In this document: piece by piece, positions 1 through 9,915 of the stretch
How the letters are laid out: every line of letters starts with the position of its first letter
How positions within the stretch are numbered: position 1 is the first letter of the stretch
Source: Desmodus rotundus
Taxonomy: Eukaryota > Chordata > Mammalia > Chiroptera > Phyllostomidae
NCBI RefSeq assembly: GCF_022682495.2
Contig: NC_071393.1
Span: 116,514,239-116,578,238, forward strand
Length of the DNA: 64,000 nt
Reading direction: 5' to 3'
Program-made: the position numbers and the translations under genes
Notes under the pieces: model-generated
Told to the model about the DNA's origin: nothing
The model's input: only the letters and a program-made list of their open reading frames with translations
Databases searched by the model: none

Positions 1-652
1 GGTCCCAACTAAGATAACAAATATGAATACATACAGCTTTTAGAATCTAGTGTCCTTGAAGTGAAAGAATAGGAAGTAAAGGGGAATCTGCTTTTTCACC
101 CACCACTGAGCATAGAAACCATCAAGTAATCAGCCTAGAAGTTACTATGGGATCTTGGCCTTGAGATGCACAGAAGAATCCACAGCAAGATATTAGGACT
201 AGGAAATAACAAGTGGTCTGAAAACCAAAGCTGCTTCTGACTTTGCAGGTTGTTGAATAATGTCTTATTCAACGTTATTTTGTGATAATGTTGATGAGAT
301 ACCACAGGAACTTAACTCTGGTTTATATCAATTAGCCTGTGGTAAAACTGATTTCATTATACATCATTCTCCTCAAAGTTGCAGAACCTATCAACAACAT
401 TGAGTGAGGACTTCCTGCATTTTCTAGCATCTATCCCAAATTAAACTCTTGTCATTCCAGCCAAGCGTGTCACAGCATTTAAGAAATGTCTATTCCTGCA
501 CGTAAAGAATGCTACTTTCACTTATTTGGGTGTGCACCCCAGCAAATGCAGTTTTCATTTCCTCTTTCTGCTGGCCTAAGAGAGAAAGTTCACGCTCTAC
601 CTAACTTGAGAGAAGACGCCTAATTCAGGGACAGACAACACTGATTACTTAC
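1..652 (-). other. TMED10: TMED10 intron 2 (partial)
   Basis: This is non-coding sequence downstream, in gene sense, of TMED10 exon 2. It begins at the exon 2 donor (minus strand GTAAGT at 652-647). The next TMED10 exon was looked for and not seen, so it must lie beyond the left edge. No repeat or other feature stands out. Confidence 0.85.
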
Positions 653-764
653 CCTTGCTCTCAAAACACACTTCGAACATGTCATAATCCTCAGTGGTAA
701 AGGCAAATTTCCCCTTGGTTGCATCCTCCTTGGAGTACAGGATATGGCCAGCAGAATCTGTGAT
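653..764 (-). CDS. TMED10: TMED10 exon 2 (internal coding exon)
   Basis: The minus strand encodes residues 76-112 of TMED10, starting [20 protein letters not shown] and ending FEVCFESK, plus the first base of the next codon. The exon is 112 nt, from phase 0 to phase 1. An acceptor (TTTTATTTTAG) precedes 764 and a consensus donor (GTAAGT) follows 653. TMED10 is a p24-family type I membrane protein that cycles between ER and Golgi as a COPI/COPII cargo receptor, for example for GPI-anchored proteins. This exon is part of the luminal GOLD domain. Cys108 here is the expected disulfide partner of Cys43 in exon 1. Sequence and splice phase agree with the mammalian gene and there is no lesion. The coiled coil, transmembrane helix and cytosolic tail lie off the left edge. 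A processed copy is excluded by the introns. Confidence 0.97.
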
Positions 765-1663
765 CTAAAATAAAAAAGTAAAAAAGTATGGCAAGAATAG
801 GTGGCAAGTAACACTCAGGAAGAACACTGGAGAAATGGAAAGAAACACTGTCCATAAAAAACAGTCGACATTTTTCATTATGACAACTATGTTCCAACCA
901 TTCCCAAAGACAGGAGTTGAATTAGAGGATGAAACCCACATACAGCAAATTTCATTCATTCAAACAGCCTATCCACACCCTATGTTAAAATTGGTTGCCA
1001 CTATGGAATGACAGTTGAGATATAAACTGGGTTTAGTAACAAAGGTTCACTTTACAGAATACAGAAAAGTATCATTTCCCAGAAAGGGACATGTCACAAA
1101 AATAGAAGTGGACGATTACTAAAAGAATATACTACAGAAAGGATAAAGATAAAGGAGCACATTTCTTCTGTGAAATAACTCTTGACGGGGTTGAGGTGGG
1201 GTGGAGAGTGGAATGGGGCACCTGATATACGGAGAGTAGGAAAAGAAGGCATATGCGTACAGAAGAATGTCTCTGGTAGACGTATTCTTCCAAATGCCTC
1301 GTTAATTCTGTCAATGGCTACATAGGGTGGGAGAGAGGCACAGGGGATAAACAAGAAGGATCTCCTTTTTAGGAGTCTGGGCTTCTACAAATGGTAATGC
1401 CTTTGTCACAGGTTGTTAGCTTTAGTTCTCTAAACTTAAACTGCTCTTTCCTAGAGAATGATGGCCTGTAAGCCCAGATGAAGTGGAATATATTGATAAG
1501 TGAATGGTCACCTATGAAGAAGGGAATGACACAGCAACATGACAGAATGGGTCTCAGGCCTCTTTCCTGGGCACATTGCTCACTGTCTTAGCAGAAGGCA
1601 ATTTCATTACCGGAGACAGAAGCTACTTACGATGTGAAACACAAAAATAGTGGCTTCATTATA
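765..1663. other. Intron 1 stretch with no recognised feature
   Basis: This sequence between exon 2 and the mariner is AT-rich. No exon, RNA gene or recognisable repeat was seen; the short open frames have no coding signature. Confidence 0.5.
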
Positions 1664-2213
1664 TTGGGTTGGCCAAAAAGTCCGTATGTTTTTTCCGTAA
1701 AATAAAAGACACATATTTCATCTTCACCAATAACTTTATTGATTTGGATATTTTGAGTATGTTGGCTATCTCCCACATGGTATAATGTTGATTGTTCTCA
1801 ATTACTGTCTCTATCAACTTCAACTGGTCTACCCATCTGCAAAGCGTCGTCCAGCGAGAAATCTCCAGCATGAAACTTTACAGACCATTTTTGACACATT
1901 CTCTCAGGCACAGCACCTTCTCCGTATACTGCACAAATCTTTTTTTTTTTTTTTTTTTTTTTGCATTTCAGTTGCATTTTTACCTTTCTTGAAATAATAA
2001 AGCATAATATGCCGAAAAGGTTTTTTCCATCTTCAGTATTAAAATAGCTACACAAAAATTCATCAGTTTTGATTAAGTGTTTTTTAAGGACATGCTGATA
2101 TGAGAGCTGTCACAATACAATCTAACAAAATTGTTTCTAATGAAGTTAAAGACAACTAAGTGCTATTATGGTCACCTTGCAGAAAAACCAAACGAACTTT
2201 TTGGCCAACCCAA
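1664..2213 (-). mobile_element. Internally deleted mariner element
   Basis: Both ends carry the same inverted repeat (TTGGGTTGGCCAAAAAGT on the left; its complement, ending TTGGCCAACCCAA, on the right). TA dinucleotides flank it at 1662-1663 and 2214-2215, as expected for Tc1/mariner. In minus orientation a broken reading frame resembles the N-terminal helix-turn-helix part of a transposase, with motifs such as ICAVYGEG, GDFSLDDA, GRPVEVD and IENNQ. The frame then jumps to the 3' end. At 550 bp it lacks the DD(34)D catalytic half (family length about 1.3 kb), so it cannot move by itself. A run of 23 T (1940-1962) interrupts the N-terminal part. The type resembles the mariner known from ruminants. 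Confidence 0.9.
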
Positions 2214-2215
2214 TA

Positions 2216-2588
2216 TTAAACTGGATTTTCTAATGTTGTATGTAAAACAAGATTCATTTATAGGTGAGGTTTTAAATATGAAAATTAAGTAGCACACATA
2301 TAAGCTTATATATTTAAAGCACTTTACTGGTTATATGGATGAGTAATGAGATTTCTTTATACTTTTTTTTTCAATTTTCTACAAAGGCACGTATCACTTA
2401 TGGTCAGAAATAAAGTTATTTCATTTGGGGGAAAAAATGGTAACTAAAGAATAGTTATCACAACTAGATAAATTTTAAACATCTTCTAAATTCCCTAAAA
2501 ATATCAGTAATAGTAATCAAATATCTTCTGCCATGAATAACGTTGATCATTCATGACTTTGTCAAGCATTTAAGATGCTTCAATCTGA
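2216..2588. other. Intron 1 stretch with no recognised feature
   Basis: AT-rich intronic sequence. I see no exon, RNA gene or clear repeat. Confidence 0.5.
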
Positions 2589-2589
2589 A

Positions 2590-2870
2590 CTGGTTATTGG
2601 GGATACAAGAATGTAACATAGTTCCTACCTTTAAAGGGCTTACAAGTCTCAATGAGAGGAATAAGAAATGAGACTTTACTCAGTGGGAAAAGTGCACTAC
2701 AGGTATGCACAGGTGCTCCAGGATTATGGAGGATCAGGGAGTGTGTATCATGGAGGAGGTGACACCTGAACTGAGTCCTCAAGGATGAGTTGCAATCAGG
2801 GGAAGAATTGGGGTAAAGACATTAAGGGTAGAAGAGACAGCAAATATGAAGGCCTGGAGTCCAGGAAAAA
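2590..2870 (-). repeat. L2 LINE 3' fragment
   Basis: The plus strand reads as the complement of the L2 3' end: 'GGGGATACAAGAATG', 'GGGCTTACAAGTCTC', 'GGAGGTGACACCTGAACTGA' and 'GGCCTGGAGTCCAGG' occur in the right order. Diverged, with approximate edges. Related sequence may continue to about 3500. Confidence 0.7.
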
Positions 2871-2904
2871 ACAAAAAACACAACAAAACATGGTATTATC
2901 ATAA

Positions 2905-3095
2905 TACTAATAGCTAGTATTTACTGAGCACTTACTACGTGTCAAGTACTGTACCAACTGCTTTATATGCATTTTTAATCTAATCTTCACTATAACCCTT
3001 TAGGTAAGAGCTATTATTTCACCCATGTTCCACAGGAGGAAAATGAGGCACAGAAAGTGGCTGGAGAGGTACTGACGTAATCAGGTAGAACTGCA
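2905..3095 (-). repeat. MIR SINE
   Basis: The plus strand is the complement of MIR: 'TTTACTGAGCACTTACTACG', then 'AATCTAATCTTCACTATAA', then 'GAGGAAAATGAGGCACAGA'. Ancient and diverged. Confidence 0.8.
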
Positions 3096-3885
3096 ACACC
3101 CTGCAGAGAGGTTTAAACTTCAAAGTGGAAAGGCAGTAAAGAATTTGAAACAAGAGAGTGCTAGGATTCAATCTGCAATGTAGAAAGAAGATACTACTAG
3201 GAAGACATACTCAAGAGGAACAATGCTAGAGATAAGAAGATGGGTTAGGACACTATTCTAGTACTCCAGATTAAAAATGACAAGGGCTTTGCACATCATG
3301 AGAAGGGGACTGATTTGAGGGATCTTAGGGAGGGAGGGACCACAGGACAAGACCAAAAAGTAAATGCCCACAGGGATCGAGTGAGCAACATAACGGAATC
3401 TAATGGACCAGAGTAAGCCCACAGGGTGTGGTGGACAATGTGGCGAACGGGATGGGCCTGTCTCAAAGGAGAAAACAGTGACGGCCATGGCACGCCAGAT
3501 TCTCAAATCATCCAATTTTTCAAAAGATGCTAGACATTTTAACTTTTATTTGAAATATCCTAATTTTTAAATCCTTACAACCAATCCCAACATTTGAAAA
3601 ACTATCTCAAGGCCAAACAAAAGATATCTATAGAACTAAGTTCTTCTGAGCCACCAGTATCTGATCTCTGCACAGGACAGGAAGAATGCTGACTAAAACC
3701 ACACAGAACTGCCGGACAGCACTGAGGCCTCAGCTGAGACCACCAACCTGGATTTCTAGTGCCAACACCTAGCAGCGGGGCGGGGGAGAGGAGGGACGGC
3801 AGGAGTAGAGAAAATTATTAAGTGATTTAGACTTGGAGTTCTGCAACTGAGTGGTCTGGAAGGCTAAGGGGATCAAGGAGTTATG
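3096..3885. other. Intron 1 stretch, possibly degraded L2
   Basis: The text around 3110-3500 faintly resembles the complement of internal L2 (for example 'GACAAGGGCTTTGCACATCA'). A G-rich run lies at about 3776-3800. Nothing coding is seen. Confidence 0.35.
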
Positions 3886-3889
3886 TTAT

Positions 3890-4040
3890 AAACTGTATAC
3901 ACATCATCTTCGATCCTCACAACAATCCCACAGAGGCCAGTCTCATCCCCAGTTTACTGACGAGGAAACTCAGAAACTCGTCCATTATCACAGAGGCAAT
4001 AAATTGCGTATGTGTATTTGAAGCAGTCTAAAACACACGC
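3890..4040 (-). repeat. MIR SINE fragment
   Basis: 'GATCCTCACAACAATCCCA', 'CCCCAGTTTACTGACGAGGA' and 'AACTCAGAAACTCG' match the complement of the MIR core and 3' half. Confidence 0.75.
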
Positions 4041-4127
4041 TCTTTCCACAGTCCATGTTGCATGCCCACAAAAGGAATGTCTGAAAGAAGTGGTATGCAC
4101 AGAAGCCAAAAAAGACCGATAGAATGT

Positions 4128-4348
4128 GCCCTCACTGGTGCGGCTCGGTTGGGTGTTGGTTGGATGTCACCCCGCAAAGCAAAAGGTCACCAGTCTGATT
4201 TTCTGGTTAAGGCACATAACTGGGTTGCGGGTTTGGACTGGGACACGTATGAGAGGCAACCAACTGATGTTTTTCTCTCTCACATCCATGTTTCTGTCCC
4301 TCTCTTTCTCCCTCCTTTCCCTTCTCTCTAAAATAAATAAATAAATAA
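4128..4348 (+). mobile_element. Ves SINE (diverged copy)
   Basis: A tRNA-like head with B-box region is followed by the 'TCTCTCTCACATCCATGTTT' segment, a pyrimidine tract and an (AAAT)n end. Probable diverged target duplications flank it: GACCGATAGAAT at 4114-4125 and GACTGATTAATT at 4351-4362. The family is known from yangochiropteran bats. Confidence 0.88.
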
Positions 4349-4362
4349 TTGACTGATTAATT

Positions 4363-7300
4363 ACTTTGGGAAAAAAGTCTAATAGAATCTGATGGGTTCT
4401 GTGGGTCAGTGCACGTCAGAGAACCTGACAGCCCTCTTCAGTGGGACACAGCACCTTGCAGTCCGCATTCTCCACCTTCCAGAGATTAATCCTTGATGTC
4501 AGCAATAACGAGGAGGTAATTTGCAAGCATTTACACAGCCCTGAAGATTCCTAAAGGCCTCCTGTTCATGTGATGCTTTTTCTGAATCATCAGCTAAAAG
4601 ACTAATCATAACACAGGATTACTTTAGAACCTTGGATACGCATATTACAGGGCAAAAAAGCTCTGGGAACTAACACAATCCCAAAATGATGTGTAGTCAC
4701 CAGGATGGTGCCACTCTTCCTTTCTTCAGAATCTGTTCACCCATCGGATACACCCACTCCCCCACTTTGCAGTCCCCAAAAGCACAATGATAATTCTTAA
4801 GAGCAAAGAGGTAGCTCAAAAAGACAGACTGAAGGAATAACAGATTTTCACATTCCAAGCTGATCTAAGAAACTCTAATTTGGATTTGGCTCCTATGAAT
4901 AAAGCTGCAGAATATGTAGAACTTCTCCAGGGCATATCTGGATAAAAATAACTTCCAGATTTGCTTTGTGTATGAGGGGGCACCCAAAATAACCTGGAAT
5001 TACCTTCTGGAGGGCAGGTTCCATGTAGTACAGGTTTCCTCCATTAGGTAAGTGTTCTAGGAACCCAGCTGGCATTGTTGTGAGAGGCTGCATTTGGCTT
5101 CATTGAAATTTTTTTTTAAGACACTTTCAACACAGTTGCCCATTTTATGATGGGTGATTTACGAGCACACCTGCCCACAATGTGTTGAGTGTTCAGCAGT
5201 TTTTGACCAAAAACAGCATGAAACCCGTGCTCCACCCTCCCTATTAACCTGATCTCACCCGGGATGAAAAAGGTCCTCAAAAAACAAAACAAAACAAAAC
5301 ATTTTGCTGATGTGGAAGTGGTGAAACAAAAATTTGCAGAAGTACTACAAGGCATTAAAGTCAACAAGTTCAAAAACTGTTAAGAGCAGTGGAAAATACA
5401 TCTTGCATCAAATGGAGAGTACTTTAAAGGTGACTGAAGTTTAAACATGTAAGAACAAATACACAAGTTTTTATAAATAAATTCTGATTTGGGGGAGGTC
5501 CCTCCTTGTACTATCTTAATTCTTAAGAGAGAAGGAAAAGATTACAGTTTGCTAGAAATGTTTAAATATTAATGAAAACAGTGGAAGACGGCAGGGAATG
5601 AACATCAAGGGCACAGCACGGAACAGTCCTCACAGATGTCAACATCTCCACGGCCACGCGAGGAAAGAAGCCGGGACACTGGCCTAGAACAACCCAACTT
5701 AATTGGGCTTACAAGATTTGGCACACATTTGCCATCTTGTTTCCTAGAATAATAGTTCATGATTTCTTTGTATTCTCTAAGATATTAAAAACGTTCTTCA
5801 AAAACAGTTATTGATTTAAAGAGACTCTCTAGATGACAAAGGAGACTTGACTCAGGTCACAAAAATCTTATTAAGGTATTGGCAAAAATCCTTTATCGAG
5901 TTAATTTGCTAAATGACCTAAGAGGTCGGCCATGCTTTTCTGAAAGACTGGTACAATCCATACCTCCAGCTGGTACTCAGAAGGGGTAAAAACTGTTTAA
6001 ATTTCCCTCTTCTACGCTGTACTGAGAAACTATAATCATGGCAGAACTTCTTGCTTTGTTGGTTCTTTCTATAACATCTGAAAATTTATTAAAAATTCAT
6101 TCTAGGGCAAAAACTCAAACACTTTACAAGAGGCTGAAGGCAAAGGACCCCATGACTGCCTGTACCTCTTATCAGCATGAAATTTACTGCACCTCCCAGA
6201 AAGAGTGTGTGACAATGATCACAATTTTCTCGGGGCCTCCACATCTCTACACTCCTCATGACCTTGGGTTAGCAGTACCACATAAGGGTATTTACCTAGA
6301 AATTTGGAAATCCTTGCAGGCAATGTGACAACTTAACCTTCACGGCAAGCTGCTATGGACTGTTGGGCATTCTAACAAAACCTAGAATTTTTCTGAAAAT
6401 CAGTAGATTTCCCGTGTAGTTCAAAGCCTCGCAGTTATTTAGGAACCAAGCCACTGAACTTAAGGGAAAAAAACCACATTCTGTAACCCCAACATAATTA
6501 CATAAATCAGCAGGTAGCTAAAATTAGGGAATAGAAAACTGGGCCAAGCTCAGTGACTAGCCAGAGCTGGCAAAGTCTAATGGGCTGAAATGATGGTTTT
6601 ACATATCCTTTAATTAAAATGTTCTGATTATACATCACCTTAAAAGATTATCTGGTTTCTCAAGAATTGAGATTTTATTTTTTCCTTCTTAAATTTTATT
6701 AGAAAACCACCTAGGTAATGACAAATAACTGCCACTTACACCTACTGTAACAGCAAAGCCCTTTTTAAAGGATTCCTTTCTTCCCTTTTAACAATAAAAA
6801 ACATTTATAATATTTATTGTAAAGTTCTTAATTAAACAAGGGCCATACAAGTCATAAAATCTGCCCATATAATGTCAAGGAATATGAAGCAATAAAGATG
6901 TGCTTTTAGATAACACCTCCTAAAGAAAAGCAAACCAAAGGTCACAACTTAAAAAGAAGGGGGAAAAGTGTTAATTGTATGTGCCCAGTAGCTAATGTCA
7001 GGAATATGTGAATATTCTCACACTGAAACTGTCAAATAAGTGAGAATACTAGGTCACTGGGAATATAAACTCATTTAGAACTGAATTTTCTTAGGCCATT
7101 CTAGGCAGTGGAAAACGGGTTCTTGAGCAGCTCCTGCTTCTGAAGCTTTTACTGAACATTCAAGGTAATACCCTTCGTGCTCAAAAGGATCTTAAAGCAG
7201 CTTAGGCCCAAACACTAGGCAAGTAAAGCAATTAGGAATAAAAGAGAAAGCGTTCTCCTGCAGGAAGAAACAAATAGGTGCTCTCAAGAACCCAAAATGA

Positions 7301-7769
7301 GCATGATATCTGACTCTAAGTTTTCTGGAAGCTAAGATTAAAAGACTAAGAGAAACAAGTTGATTTACACATCATTTGCTTTCTTATGAAAACTCACAAA
7401 TACATCTTCAGAGATAATTTTTCTGGAACTAAACCAATTTATCAGGGAGGTCCTTGCAAAAGGACTGTGACCAATAGACTCTTATGGTTCAACCATGGGT
7501 GCTTTCGGTGACCCTCCATATGACTGACCTGACTGACCAAAGGCAGAGGTAGGACCTAAGGGACCTAGATGAATCCTCCCACGCTCTGGTTCTCTGCCCT
7601 TCAGCACTACTACTTTTCTCTTCCCATTCTAGCTCCACTTGAAGCGCACAAAATTCTCGGCCTTCTTCTAAAGTTGCAGCAAGGCTGAGACTACTTTTGG
7701 CCACTTACTGCTACCACAGTTTTTTTTTGCGGGGGGGGAGGAAGTGCCAGGAAAAAATGTCTTAAAAAT
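4363..7769. other. Intron 1 stretch without a recognised gene
   Basis: About 3.4 kb of AT-rich intronic sequence. A short (AAAAC)n run lies at 5281-5300 and a G tract at 7730-7740. Short open frames such as 6038-6328 show no family resemblance, no splice context and no codon signature, and are treated as chance. Degraded repeats may be present but none is clear. Confidence 0.5.
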
Positions 7770-7778
7770 AATACTATC

Positions 7779-8000
7779 TGCCCTGGCTGGTGTGGCCCAT
7801 TGGATTGAGTGCAGGCCTACAAATCAAAGGGTCACCAGTTCGATTCCCAGTCAGGGCACATGCCTGCTTGCAGGCCAGGTCCCCAGTTGGCAGCGTGTGG
7901 GAGGCAATCAATTGATGTATCTTTCATACATTCATGTTTCTCTCCCTCTCTTTGTCCCTCCCTCCCTCTCTCTCTAAAAGTAAATAAAATCTTTAAAAAA
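7779..8000 (+). mobile_element. Ves SINE
   Basis: The Ves head 'CCCTGGCTGGTGTGGCCCAT' and a B-box-like 'GGTCACCAGTTCGATTCCCA' are followed by a CT-rich tract and 'AAATAAAATCTTTAAAAAAA'. Target duplication AATACTATC is present on the left (7770-7778) and right (8001-8009). A third copy of this motif follows the next element (see findings). Confidence 0.96.
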
Positions 8001-8009
8001 AATACTATC

Positions 8010-9035
8010 CACCCAGGTCTTAGGTCCTAACGCCATTCTTCAATAAAAGGAACCAGGTCTCCTTGGAGAAATGGCTGATCCCAGGACTGAGGCAGGAAAT
8101 ACACGAGAGGAGCCTGGAGCATCTTATAGTGCCAAAAAGTAAAGAAGTGCTCAAAAGCAAAACAAAACAGAAAAACAAGAATGGGGATGTGTCAAAGGGA
8201 CACAGGAGCGACATCAAAGCACTCCCAATAGTCAAAGCTAAAATAATTTAAGCAAAAAAATAAAGCAGTATTGGATTATAATCCAAAGCATAAAAAATAT
8301 CCATGAATCCATATATTATAAATTAAACAAACAAGGGAGAAGAGACAAATCTGTGCCAAAAACTCTCAAATAATTTATGTAGAAACAGCACCTCCAAGGA
8401 AGTCAAGAATAACTCCCCACTCCTTAAGTGTGGGCTACTCGTAGTGACTTCCTTGCAAAGAGCCAGCATGGAAAGCGGAAAAAGTGACCTGACAGTGGAG
8501 AAACCTGACAAACACAGCCTCAGCCAAACACGGTCAGTATCAACAGTGATAAATCATGTAGAGTAAGCTCCCTGATATCACGTGATGAAAATGACATTGT
8601 ATCTGTAATCTTCCTCCCCAAAATACATAATCTGTTTTCTCATGAGGAAAGCATCAGACAAATCCCAGTAGAGGGGCTTCCTATAAAACACTTGACCAAT
8701 ACACCTCAAAACTCACACGGTGATGAAAAACAAGGAAATCCTGAGAATCTGTCAGAGACTAAAGGAGCCCAAAGAGTTATGAGTAAATGTAATACATCCA
8801 GGATGGGACCTTGGAAGAGAAACAAGGACATTAGGCACAAACTAAGGAAATCTGCATGAAGTATGGACCTTAGATAAACGTGCGTCAATACTGGCTCACT
8901 CAGAGTGACAAATGTACCATAATGTAAGATGTTAACAAGAGGGGAAATTGGATGTGGGGTATGTGGAAACTGTACTATCTTCACTGTTTTTCTGTAAATC
9001 TATAACTTTCCTAAAATAAAAAGTTGATTAAAAAA
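8010..9035 (+). mobile_element. L1ME-type LINE, 5'-truncated 3' end
   Basis: About 1 kb resembling the 3' untranslated region of an old L1. Landmarks are 'CTTGGAGAAATGGCTGAT' near the start and 'TTTTTCTGTAAATCTATAAC' then 'CTAAAATAAAAAGTTGATTA' at the A-rich end. It is bounded by AATACTATCC on the left (8001-8010) and right (9036-9045), so it was probably a complete 5'-truncated insertion. No reverse-transcriptase coding remains. Confidence 0.75.
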
Positions 9036-9045
9036 AATACTATCC

Positions 9046-9655
9046 AAAGAAATAAAGACAAGCGTGCACATGTGTACACACACACACACCTTCAGATTCT
9101 CAAGAACTTTTGGTCTACTGAGAGCCAAGCAAGCAAACAAGCATTTTTACATGCTTTTTATGAAGTAGATTACAAATAGTTCATTTAGACAAGTCTGAAC
9201 CTACTCCTGTAGAATGACGTATGATCCACGGGGGAGGTGGCAAGTCTGTGTGCTGTTATTGGTACAGGTCACACATTGCTTTCATTTGTTGAATCAGCTC
9301 CATATCCTTCCAGTCCAAGGATATAGTTTTAAAAAACCCCCAAAAACCACTTCTTTTCCTGGAGTGCTACGATGGCAGCAGAGGTCAATCAGCTTATGGC
9401 TTTGGTGTAGCTGGTAAAAATCTGAAGAGGTAATCTCCTTCAAATGGGCTCCTACCTGCACTCCATCTCAGGTTTCCGATCAGCCTGTAGTATGATACTG
9501 AATATACAATGTGTACATATTATTTTAAGGATAACCATCAACCTCATACCTCCTTAATGACAAACTCGGGAGTTTATAAATAGCAAGTCCCTTATAGAAG
9601 CTCCACGCATTGAATAAAAATGAACTGAAACAGAAACACCCATCCTTTTCTGCCT
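9046..9655. other. Intron 1 stretch; short (CA)n
   Basis: A short CA run lies at about 9075-9090. Otherwise nothing was recognised. Confidence 0.5.
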
Positions 9656-9659
9656 TTGA

Positions 9660-9915
9660 GACAGTACAGCATCGTAGTTAGACTAAGGGTTCCAGAGTCA
9701 GATCTCAGGTCCACGTTCAAATAACAACTGTGCTACTTACTAGCTGTAAGGCCCTGGGTTCCTTGACCTCTCTGTGTCTCATATGTAAAATCAGGACAAC
9801 CATGAGGCTCTGGTGAGGATTAAACTTAATACAGATAAAGGGCCTGCAGCAGTGTCTGGCACATGGCTAGCACTCAATAAATGTTACTGTTGTCATTGTT
9901 AGCATTATTATTATA
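9660..9915 (+). repeat. MIR SINE, nearly full length
   Basis: All MIR blocks appear in order: 'ACAGTACAGCATCGTAGTTA', 'GTGCTACTTACTAGCTGTAA', 'CCTCTCTGTGTCTC', 'GTGAGGATTAAACTTAATAC' and 'CACTCAATAAATGTTACTG'. Confidence 0.9.

Noticed and set aside
7779..8000. Possible tRNA genes at the Ves heads
   Set aside because: A- and B-box-like motifs are present because Ves is tRNA-derived, but no cloverleaf was recognised and the pyrimidine tract and A tail make them SINEs.
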